Part shown: positions 1 to 6,252 of the stretch, piece after piece
How the letters are laid out: every line of letters starts with the position of its first letter
How positions within the stretch are numbered: position 1 is the stretch's first letter
Source: an uncultured Parvularculaceae bacterium
GTDB lineage: Bacteria; Pseudomonadota; Alphaproteobacteria; Caulobacterales; Parvularculaceae
Length of the DNA stretch: 6,252 nt
Direction of reading: 5' to 3'
Assembly: GCA_947259815.1 (NCBI GenBank)
Contig: CAMYNO010000299.1
Span: 1-6,252, forward strand
Made by a program: the position numbers and the translations under genes
Notes under the pieces: model-generated
The model's database searches: none
Seen by the model: only the letters and a program-made list of their open reading frames with translations
What the model was told of the DNA's origin: nothing

Positions 1-1059
1 ACAGCATATGAAGCCCGCAAGCGGATTCGCGGCGGCGATCATCAGGACACCGTGCAGCTAACATTACTGCTTGGCCCGCTTTATACAAAGATGGGCCGCC
101 TGCGCGACGCCGAGGCGCTATACCTCGACGCGTTTCATGCCCAGGAGCGCGCCAAAGGCTCAAACAGTCCTGATCTGAGTTTGTATATTAAACTCCTTGC
201 AGGCATTTACGAACGACAGGAACGGTTCACAGAGGCGCAAGCGCTTTATGAACATATGCGGCGCTTGTTTCGTGATGCGTTTGGCGACCAGCGCTATGCA
301 GTGAACCGCGAAAAAGACAGGCGGGACTATTTCAACCGGCCCGTGTCGCAATATTTTCCGATTGAAGCCTCCTACTCTCCGAATGATCTCATTTCCGCAT
401 CCGAATTCTTCGTGCCGACAGCAAAAGCGCCGAATATCGATGAAATGAAACTACGCTTGGCGCCGGATGAGGATGGCGACGCCCGTGAGGCGAACTTGCC
501 CGTCCGGCTTGCTCAGCTCATTTCATTGTGCCGTTCAGAATCGGATGAAAATATTTCGCTGCGATCGGGGTATCGTTCCTACAAGACCCAAACGGTGCTG
601 CATCAGATGAATGGCGAGCGCGGCACTGTAACCCCGCCGGGTTTGTCGGAACATCAAACCGGTCTCGCTGCGGACATTAACGTAAATGGTCGCTTCATGC
701 GCCAAAGCGACCGCGCGTTTCAGTGCTTTGAAGAAAATGCGTTTCGATTTGGGTTTATTCTCTCCTACCCGCCCGGAAACGATTACCTCCCCGGCGAGGA
801 CAGCTATGAGCCCTGGCACTGGCGATATGTCGGGATCCAAACGGCGCAACTTTATCGCGAAGCCGGCCCCTATAACCGCCCGCAGGAGTTTTTGGCCGCC
901 CTTCCCTGTTTTCAGGAACGCGCCGCGAGCGGTGTCTTTCCGACGGCCGGTGAGCGCGATATTTGCCTCGATGGAAAACCAGCGCGCGTCGCTGAGGCGA
1001 AAGCTGTGCAACCCTTGGGCGAATCCGCAAATTCGGCCCGCATTTTGAATGATCGATAG
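1..1059 (+). CDS. TPR-repeat protein with C-terminal M15 (VanY-type) D-alanyl-D-alanine carboxypeptidase domain, 5' partial
   Basis: The frame is open from base 1, so the true start lies outside the window; the GTG at 52 falls inside a TPR helix and is not a credible start. The first ~100 codons hold the tail of one tetratricopeptide unit and two fuller ones (helices ending GRLRDAEALY and ERFTEAQALYE), with the ~42-residue spacing of kinesin-light-chain-type TPRs. Codons around 565-835 carry the VanY/M15B metallopeptidase signatures in order: SGYRS, SEHQTGLAADI and EPWHWRYVG. By family knowledge the zinc ligands are His (652-654), Asp (673-675) and His (817-819), and the catalytic base is Glu (808-810); all are present. 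Such enzymes trim the terminal D-Ala of peptidoglycan stem peptides in the periplasm. A signal peptide would lie upstream and cannot be seen. A tail of ~75 residues with two Cys follows the domain. TPRs probably bind a protein partner (inference). The stop is TAG; the next gene follows 56 bp later on the same strand. Confidence 0.9.
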   Translation, partial: TAYEARKRIRGGDHQDTVQLTLLLGPLYTKMGRLRDAEALYLDAFHAQERAKGSNSPDLSLYIKLLAGIYERQERFTEAQALYEHMRRLFRDAFGDQRYAVNREKDRRDYFNRPVSQYFPIEASYSPNDLISASEFFVPTAKAPNIDEMKLRLAPDEDGDAREANLPVRLAQLISLCRSESDENISLRSGYRSYKTQTVLHQMNGERGTVTPPGLSEHQTGLAADINVNGRFMRQSDRAFQCFEENAFRFGFILSYPPGNDYLPGEDSYEPWHWRYVGIQTAQLYREAGPYNRPQEFLAALPCFQERAASGVFPTAGERDICLDGKPARVAEAKAVQPLGESANSARILNDR

Positions 1060-1102
1060 CCTACCGCCGAGCAATCTGTCCCTTGCGCGACGCGGGCTTG
1101 GT

Positions 1103-1109
1103 GAGCGGA
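1103..1109 (+). promoter_or_regulatory. Weak Shine-Dalgarno-like site deciding the start of the PopA-like gene
   Basis: GAGCGGA lies 6 bases before the ATG at 1116. It matches the GGAG-type consensus only in part (GAG and GGA blocks), but no better site precedes the upstream in-frame TTG (1083) or GTG (1101). This favours ATG 1116 as the start. Confidence 0.35.
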
Positions 1110-1115
1110 TCGATC

Positions 1116-2465
1116 ATGGCTATTTCTTCAAATCAAAATTACCGCGCAAGCATTGCGTGCATTACAGCATCGGCGGGACCTGATCCGTCATTAACCGAAA
1201 CCTGCGCCAAAGCGGGATACAAGGTTACGCCATCAAGCACGGCGTCCGGCGCAGATATCGCGCTGATCGATTCACGCGGGGCGCGGGTCGTCACGCGCCG
1301 CGCGGCTCAGATCGCGGAAGCGGTAAGGCGCAACTCACCAGATTGTGCGCTGATATTCCTCGTCGATCCGAGCCTTCATACTAGCGAATACGCGACGCTC
1401 CGCCGGTTTGGCGATGTCCTCCCGGTTGAGCAGGATTTCGAACATGTTATTCGGCGAATTCGTGAGACGATCAGGCTTCGAAATGTTGCTGAGGAAACCG
1501 GCGAACGTCTTAAATCGCTCAGCGCGATCAACCGTATAGTTGACTTTCCCGTAATCGCGACGGATCCATCGCCGCCACGCGTGCTTATTGTCGGCCCGCC
1601 CGGTCCAGCCGCCATGGATACGATCAATGCTGTCGGTCAGCATGCAGAATACTGCGCCTGCGTCCTGACGGCCGGACAAGCCATGCGCGCCCTGGAGCAC
1701 CAGCCGTTCGATATTGCCGTGTTTCTGCCAACGAGCGGTGATGGGGCTATTCCCGCTCTCACCCGTGCGCTTCGCCGCCATCCTAAACTTTCGCGAACCG
1801 CAATATTGCAGATTGCAGAAAATCCGGATGGTTTAGCCGCCGGCGCGCGTCGCGGCGGCGGCGCGGATTTTCTGATCCAGCCACACATTTCGGCAGTTTT
1901 AGGTTCACGGCTTTCGCTGATTGCGCGCAGAACACGCCTTCTTGGCGCTATGCGTGGGTTTTTGCGCGCTTGCGCGGGCGATGGCGTACGCGATCGCTCA
2001 TCCGGCGTGTTTACGCCGACTTTTCTGGGCCAGCATGGGGCGCGTCTTGTCGGGCGTGCGGAGCAGACCGGTCGGAGCCTCAGCGTCATCCTCGTGCGCC
2101 TGGCCGATCAAACAAATGGTCACCGTGAAAACGGTCGTCGCGCGCTGTATCAGGGCGCGCGGCTTCTTGGGCGCATAACACGCGCGGAAGATATGACGGC
2201 CCGAATTGCGCCCGGCATATTCGGCATTCTATGTCCCGCCACAACGACAGCAGATGCAGATCGCATTGCGCTTCGGGTCGAGGGCGTATTGTCGAACACG
2301 GCCTTTCATCGGGACACCAAGGGCGCTCCCCGCGCGCTGGAAATTAACGTTGCGGTCGCCGGACATGAACATGGTGCAGGAATAAGCGAGACCATTGCCG
2401 CAGCCCTGCGCCAGTTGCCCGAAACAGAGCGATCTAAACCGCCTCAGCGGCAATCTCCGCAATAA
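1116..2465 (+). CDS. PopA-like regulator: two degenerate receiver domains plus a catalytically dead GGDEF domain with intact c-di-GMP I-site
   Basis: 449 residues from ATG 1116; in-frame TTG 1083 would add 11 unremarkable residues. Residues ~12-125 look like a receiver domain: strand-then-Asp LIDSRG (Asp52) fits the phosphoacceptor position, but the N-terminal acidic pair is absent. Residues ~154-270 look like a second receiver beginning RVLIVG, with no Asp at the acceptor position (IAVFLPTSG). Residues ~290-425 align with a GGDEF fold, but the signature is APGIF (2208-2222) and the metal-binding Asp region reads LVRLAD, so cyclase activity is not expected. RAED (2181-2192, residues 356-359) sits exactly five residues before the signature, where the RxxD inhibitory site of diguanylate cyclases lies, so c-di-GMP binding is likely. 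This REC-REC-GGDEF layout with a dead active site and live I-site is that of Caulobacter PopA, which recruits the CtrA-degradation machinery; orthology is inference. It could instead be a diverged PleD paralogue of other function. The 3' end overlaps convergent mfd by 32 bp. Confidence 0.85.
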   Translation: MAISSNQNYRASIACITASAGPDPSLTETCAKAGYKVTPSSTASGADIALIDSRGARVVTRRAAQIAEAVRRNSPDCALIFLVDPSLHTSEYATLRRFGDVLPVEQDFEHVIRRIRETIRLRNVAEETGERLKSLSAINRIVDFPVIATDPSPPRVLIVGPPGPAAMDTINAVGQHAEYCACVLTAGQAMRALEHQPFDIAVFLPTSGDGAIPALTRALRRHPKLSRTAILQIAENPDGLAAGARRGGGADFLIQPHISAVLGSRLSLIARRTRLLGAMRGFLRACAGDGVRDRSSGVFTPTFLGQHGARLVGRAEQTGRSLSVILVRLADQTNGHRENGRRALYQGARLLGRITRAEDMTARIAPGIFGILCPATTTADADRIALRVEGVLSNTAFHRDTKGAPRALEINVAVAGHEHGAGISETIAAALRQLPETERSKPPQRQSPQ

Positions 2466-5400
2466 TATTTGCCGCTCGCCGCGCCCCCTTCAGGCGTAGC
2501 GCATCTCCCGGCCAATCCTGGCGAAAGACAAGCTTCTGGTCCGGGCGCACTTTCATGTCGTAAGGCGACGTTGAAATATATTCGACAAGACCGGCGGGAT
2601 TGGCGAATTGGTCATTGCGAAATGAAACGACTGCGCCTTTCGGGCCGGCGTCAATCTTCGCAATGCCGGCGCGACGGCATACGGTTTTGATCGTCACAAT
2701 TTCAAGCAAGTGCTGAACTTCCGTCGGCATCGGCCCAAAGCGGTCGACGAGCTCCGCGGCGAATGCGTCGATTTCCTCCTCCGTACTCACCGAACCGAGC
2801 CGGCGATAGAGAGCCATGCGAATGTCGAGATCGGCGACATAAGATTCCGGTATCAGCACCGACGTACCGATATTGATCTGAGGCGACCATGCGTCGTCGA
2901 TAGCGCCGCCGCCCTCTCGCAGTTCGGCAACCGCCTCTTCAAGCATATGCTGATAGAGTTCAACGCCGACTTCTTTCACATTGCCGGATTGCTCTTCACC
3001 CAGAAGGTTGCCGGCGCCGCGAATGTCGAGGTCGTGGCTTGCGAGAGTGAAGCCTGCGCCCAGCGTATCGAGGGATTGCATCACTTTAAGGCGGCGTTCC
3101 GCCCCCTCAGTGAGTTTCTTACGTGGGCTCGTCGTTAGATAGGCATAAGCACGTTGTTTCGACCGCCCCACCCGGCCCCGCAATTGGTAGAGCTGCGAGA
3201 GACCAAACATATCTGCGTGATGGATAAGCATCGTATTGGCGGTTGGGATATCGAGGCCGGACTCAATGATTGTCGTTGATACGAGGACATCAAACTTGCC
3301 CTCGTAAAAGGCGGTCATGATGTCTTCGAGTTCACCGGCGCCCATTTGCCCATGGGCGATTTTGAATTTCAGTTCGGGCATTTCCTCGCGCAGAAATTCC
3401 GCTATGCCGTCGAGGTCTTTGATGCGCGGCGCAACGTAAAAGCTTTGGCCGCCGCGATAATGCTCGCGCAGCAATATTTCGCGTGCAACGACCGGATCGA
3501 ATGGGCCGACCGTGGTGCGCACCGCCAGCCGGTCGACGGGCGGCGTCGCGATCAACGACAAATCCCGAATGCCGGACATGGCAAGTTGCAACGTGCGCGG
3601 AATAGGCGTCGCCGTCAGGGTCAGCACATGGGTGTCACCGCGAAATTCCTTTAGGCGTTCTTTATGTTTGACGCCGAAATGCTGCTCCTCATCGATTATG
3701 AGAAGGCCCAGATCGCGAAACTTGATCGACTTGGCGAGTAGCGCGTGCGTTCCGATGACAATGTCTATATCCCCGGCGGTGACGCCGTCGCGCACACCCT
3801 GCGCATCTGACGCAGAAATCATGCGAGAAAGCTGGCGCACCTTTACCGGGAAGCCTTTGAAGCGCTCTGAAAAATTGCGGAAATGCTGGCGCACAAGCAA
3901 CGTCGTCGGTGCGATCACCGCGACCTGCCGCCCGGTCATCGCCGTGACAAATGCGGCGCGAAGGGCAACCTCGGTTTTACCAAATCCGACATCGCCGCAG
4001 ATAAGCCTGTCCATCGGCTGACCTTTTGCGAGGTCTTCGATGACATCGGCAATTGCGTTTTCCTGGTCTTCGGTCTCCGCGAACGGGAAGCGGGCGCAGA
4101 ATTCATCATAAAGCCCATCGAGGGGCGCGATTTCGTCGGCTTTCTGCATCGCGCGGCGCGCAGCAATTTTGATGAGTTCCTCCGCAAGCATCTTGATGCG
4201 CGCGCGCATTTTTGCTTTACGGCCTTGCCAGTTTGCACCCCCGAGCTTGTCGAGATTCTGGTTCGCATCTTCCGGCCCGAACCGCGACAGGAGGTCGATA
4301 TTTTCTACCGGCAGAAATAACTTGTCGCCGCCATGATAGGACAGGTGCAGGCAGTCATGGGGCGCGCCCTGCACTTCGAGCGTTTTCAATCCGTCATAGC
4401 GTGCAATACCGTGATCGACATGCACAACCAGATCGCCAACGGACAGGCTGGAGGCCTCCGATAAGAAATTCTCCGCCCGTTTTCGGCGAGATCGACGGAC
4501 AAGACGGTCGCCAAGAATATCCTGCTCTGAAAGAAATACAGCGTCGCGCGTCTCAAAACCCTGTTCGAGCCCCAAAATCGCGGTGGAAACGCCATCGGCG
4601 ACATCACCAAAGCGATTGGCGTGTTGTATCTTTCCCGCACCATGGTCGCCTAAGACCGTCCGCATACGGTCTGCCGATCCTTCCGTCCAACAGGCAAGAA
4701 TAACCTTTTTAGCGTTGTTCGCCTTGATGTGCGCGACCGCAGCATCGAAGACATTAATCTTGTCGCCAGACCGTTCCGCCGCAAAGTTTCGCCCGAGCTT
4801 TGCTCCAAAATAATAGCATCTCTCGTTCGGTTGCGGTGCGAATGGCGATACGGGGCGCAAATTCGACGTTTCAAGCCGTGCGGTCCAGTCGTCTTCCTCT
4901 AGATAAAGCGCGCCGGGTTTCAACGGCCGGTAGGCCGGCGCTGAAAACTCAGTATTTTTCGGTCGCGGCGCCTCGAGATCTTCCGCACGCGCCGCATAAT
5001 GGTCAGCAATCGCAGAGATGCGCTCACCCGCAGATTCATCAGCAAGGTGATCGAGAAAAATCAAGCCGTCACCGACGAAGTCGAACAATGTCTGCGTCTT
5101 GTCATAGAAGAGAGGCAGCCAGTGTTCTGCACCCGCATGCATGCGCCCAGCGCTAATCGCTTCGTAAAGCGGATCATCGCCCGCAGCGCCGAAAGCTTTC
5201 ACAAACCCGGTCCGGAAGCGAGCGATCGTCTCATCGTTTATCAGGATCTCCGACGCCGCATTAAGTTCAAAGCGTGGAAGCTGTCGTGTCGTGCGTTGCG
5301 TGTCAGCGTCGAAGGCGCGTATCGATTCAAGGCTGTCGCCGAAGAGATCGAGACGCACCGGGTTTTCTTCTCCCGGCGGAAAAATATCGACAAGCCCGCC

Positions 5401-5937
5401 GCGTATTGCATACTCGCCTCGCTCGCGGACGGTCGATGAGCGGGCATAACCATTTGCAGAAAGATATCGCGACAGGGAATCCAGATCGACCGTGGCGCCG
5501 GGCGCCATAGACATTGCCGCATCGGCGACGATTTCCTGCGGCGGCGTACGCTGAATTGCAGCGTTGACTGACGTGACAACTATCAGCGGGCCTTTTTTTC
5601 GCTGTACTGAAATCAGCGATAACGCTGCCATGCGGCGCGCGGAGACCCCGCTTGAAGGCGAGACCCGATCATAAGGAAGACAGTCCCAGGCCGGAAATTC
5701 TGTGACAGGGATATCCGGCGCAAAAAATGTCAACGCTTGCGCCATCGCCGCCGCGCGGGCGCCGTCCCGCGAGATGTGAACGACGACGTCGCCTCTGACA
5801 CGAGCGGCGTCTGCGATGCAGATAGCGTCGGCGCCTTCCGGCGCGCCGTAAACAGGCAATTTACCTTGCGTAGTCCAGGCGGTTTTTGCGTCCACATGGG
5901 CGACGCCGGACGTCATTTTTGAGGCGGATTCAGGCAT
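2434..5937 (-). CDS. mfd: Transcription-repair coupling factor Mfd (TRCF)
   Basis: 1167 residues, full family length. Mfd is a cytoplasmic ATP-driven DNA translocase that removes RNA polymerase stalled at lesions and recruits UvrA for nucleotide excision repair. Domains in order: a UvrB-like N-terminal module without Walker A (residues ~30-340), with the typical WDCLPYDRVSP and GEYAIRGGLVDIFPPG segments; a variable D3 linker; the CarD-like RNA polymerase-interacting domain (~498-550: VGDLVVHVDHGIARY, then DKLFLPVENI); RecG-like SF2 helicase motor (~615-940) with Walker A GDVGFGKT (648-655), DEEQ (749-752), TATPIPRT (775-782) and QLRGRVGRS (918-926); the TRG translocation region (~960-985: DLDIRGAGNLLG); and the C-terminal autoinhibitory D7 domain (~1020-1115). 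No frameshift or missing motor residue was seen. ATG 5937 is chosen because an in-frame TGA lies two codons upstream; a second ATG at codon 8 is possible. No strong Shine-Dalgarno sequence precedes either. It follows sdhE by 93 bp in the same orientation, so co-transcription is possible. Confidence 0.98.
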   Translation of the reverse strand: MPESASKMTSGVAHVDAKTAWTTQGKLPVYGAPEGADAICIADAARVRGDVVVHISRDGARAAAMAQALTFFAPDIPVTEFPAWDCLPYDRVSPSSGVSARRMAALSLISVQRKKGPLIVVTSVNAAIQRTPPQEIVADAAMSMAPGATVDLDSLSRYLSANGYARSSTVRERGEYAIRGGLVDIFPPGEENPVRLDLFGDSLESIRAFDADTQRTTRQLPRFELNAASEILINDETIARFRTGFVKAFGAAGDDPLYEAISAGRMHAGAEHWLPLFYDKTQTLFDFVGDGLIFLDHLADESAGERISAIADHYAARAEDLEAPRPKNTEFSAPAYRPLKPGALYLEEDDWTARLETSNLRPVSPFAPQPNERCYYFGAKLGRNFAAERSGDKINVFDAAVAHIKANNAKKVILACWTEGSADRMRTVLGDHGAGKIQHANRFGDVADGVSTAILGLEQGFETRDAVFLSEQDILGDRLVRRSRRKRAENFLSEASSLSVGDLVVHVDHGIARYDGLKTLEVQGAPHDCLHLSYHGGDKLFLPVENIDLLSRFGPEDANQNLDKLGGANWQGRKAKMRARIKMLAEELIKIAARRAMQKADEIAPLDGLYDEFCARFPFAETEDQENAIADVIEDLAKGQPMDRLICGDVGFGKTEVALRAAFVTAMTGRQVAVIAPTTLLVRQHFRNFSERFKGFPVKVRQLSRMISASDAQGVRDGVTAGDIDIVIGTHALLAKSIKFRDLGLLIIDEEQHFGVKHKERLKEFRGDTHVLTLTATPIPRTLQLAMSGIRDLSLIATPPVDRLAVRTTVGPFDPVVAREILLREHYRGGQSFYVAPRIKDLDGIAEFLREEMPELKFKIAHGQMGAGELEDIMTAFYEGKFDVLVSTTIIESGLDIPTANTMLIHHADMFGLSQLYQLRGRVGRSKQRAYAYLTTSPRKKLTEGAERRLKVMQSLDTLGAGFTLASHDLDIRGAGNLLGEEQSGNVKEVGVELYQHMLEEAVAELREGGGAIDDAWSPQINIGTSVLIPESYVADLDIRMALYRRLGSVSTEEEIDAFAAELVDRFGPMPTEVQHLLEIVTIKTVCRRAGIAKIDAGPKGAVVSFRNDQFANPAGLVEYISTSPYDMKVRPDQKLVFRQDWPGDALRLKGARRAANIIAEIAAEAV

Positions 5938-6030
5938 AGTTCACAACGCAAATTGCGCGGAGCCCCGTTCAGAGGTACCGCGTTCAAGGGAGGATGCATT
6001 TAGGCGATCCGGCGGCTGGCGGCAATAAGC

Positions 6031-6243
6031 CTATCTGCCCTGAAGATCAAAGGAGCGAAGTTTTTCAAACACCGGCCCTGTAATTTGCGCGGGCGCTTCT
6101 TTTTTTCCTGTGGCCCAGTCGAAGAGATCACGATCATTCAGGGCGAGAAGCCCTTCGAACTCATCTAGTTCGAAGGGCTTCTCGCCCTGAATGATCGTGA
6201 TCTCTTCGACTGGGCCACAGGAAAAAAAGAATCGCCCGCGCAA
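6031..6243 (-). CDS. sdhE: SdhE (FAD assembly factor, DUF339) C-terminal part; apparent N-terminus is a fold-back artefact
   Basis: SdhE assists covalent FAD attachment to the succinate dehydrogenase flavoprotein SdhA in the cytoplasm. The genuine part is about 6031-6171 (46 residues, from ELDEFEGLL to the TAG stop). It shows the family's C-terminal pattern: LDxFExLL, then DRDLFDWATGK, then PVFEKLRSF. The first ~24 residues of the 70-residue frame (6172-6243, TTG 'start') are translated from an inverted copy of the gene's own 3' region, and do not resemble SdhE. The N-terminal helix with the RGxxE motif, needed for flavinylation in known SdhE proteins, is therefore missing here. The frame stays open to the window edge. 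Since the 3' half is well conserved, I infer an intact gene in the organism, truncated by the assembly. Position just upstream of mfd, same strand, agrees with alphaproteobacterial gene order. Confidence 0.8.
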   Translation of the reverse strand: MRGRFFFSCGPVEEITIIQGEKPFELDEFEGLLALNDRDLFDWATGKKEAPAQITGPVFEKLRSFDLQGR

Positions 6244-6252
6244 ATTACAGGG
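6076..6252. repeat. 86-bp inverted repeat (fold-back palindrome) at the window end
   Basis: The left arm 6076-6161 is the reverse complement of the right arm 6167-6252, separated by 5 bases (6162-6166). Only one position differs: C6096 faces T6232. The second arm stops exactly at the last base of the window, so the repeat may continue. It lies within the sdhE coding region and destroys its 5' half. A 5-base spacer, near-identity and a terminal position are typical of template-switch/fold-back chimeras from amplification or sequencing, or of a mis-resolved assembly end. A real duplication-inversion in the genome is possible but less likely. Confidence 0.97.

Noticed and set aside
52..54. GTG as start of the carboxypeptidase gene
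   Set aside because: The frame continues open to base 1 and encodes the tail of a TPR unit (AYEARKRIRGGDHQDT), so the gene is cut by the window edge.
535..1074. 179-codon open frame antisense to the carboxypeptidase gene
   Set aside because: It overlaps strongly supported M15 motifs on the other strand, and its translation shows no recognisable domain. It is a shadow frame of GC-rich coding DNA.
1637..2089. 150-codon open frame antisense to the PopA-like gene
   Set aside because: The composition is Arg/Pro/Ala-rich as expected for a shadow frame, with no domain. The + strand frame has receiver/GGDEF homology throughout.
2446..2476. Inverted repeat at the convergent junction as a bidirectional intrinsic terminator
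   Set aside because: The 8-bp stem has a 15-base loop and no T-tract on either side. It is too weak to annotate as a terminator.
3883..4703. Long + strand open frames within mfd (for example 3883-4320 and 4212-4703)
   Set aside because: The - strand carries continuous Mfd homology with all motifs. These + strand frames show no conserved motif and no ribosome site.
5967..5985. GTTC-N11-GTTC upstream of mfd as an alphaproteobacterial LexA (SOS) box
   Set aside because: The known alphaproteobacterial LexA motif is GTTC-N7-GTTC. The spacer here is 11 bases, so it does not fit.
6076..6252. Hairpin telomere of a linear replicon
   Set aside because: A covalently closed telomere would also read as a palindrome, but this one interrupts the conserved core of sdhE in its usual place next to mfd. 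A fold-back artefact explains it better.

Overview
The window is ordinary bacterial chromosome, moderately GC-rich and densely coding, most likely from an alphaproteobacterium. The evidence is the sdhE (DUF339/Sdh5-type) gene directly upstream of mfd in the same orientation, an arrangement familiar in that class. It is supported by a PopA-like receiver-receiver-degenerate-GGDEF protein, a type known from Caulobacter and relatives. The exact genus cannot be read from this sequence.

Layout. On the + strand, a gene cut by the left window edge (1-1059) encodes a TPR protein ending in a VanY-type M15 D,D-carboxypeptidase domain. After a 56-bp gap follows a c-di-GMP receptor-like regulator (1116-2465). 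Its GGDEF catalytic signature is destroyed, but its RxxD inhibitory/binding site is intact at the canonical spacing. On the - strand, reading toward these genes, lie mfd (5937 down to 2434), the full-length transcription-repair coupling factor, and upstream of it the 3' part of sdhE (6031 to about 6171). mfd and the regulator converge and overlap by 32 bp at their 3' ends.

The right end (6076-6252) is a near-perfect 86-bp-arm inverted repeat with a 5-base spacer. It lies inside sdhE and runs exactly to the window edge. It replaces the 5' half of sdhE with an inverted copy of the gene's own 3' half, and is best explained as a fold-back (chimeric read/assembly) artefact at a contig end. The N-terminal part of the predicted small protein there should not be trusted.

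How the genes relate: Mfd (DNA repair), SdhE (succinate dehydrogenase flavinylation), the carboxypeptidase (peptidoglycan) and the regulator (second-messenger reception, possibly cell cycle) serve separate processes. No defence system, mobile element, CRISPR array, tRNA or rRNA was seen. There is no gene-free stretch longer than 300 bases. I found no convincing novel multi-gene system; the most interesting biology is the catalytically dead but I-site-positive GGDEF protein.
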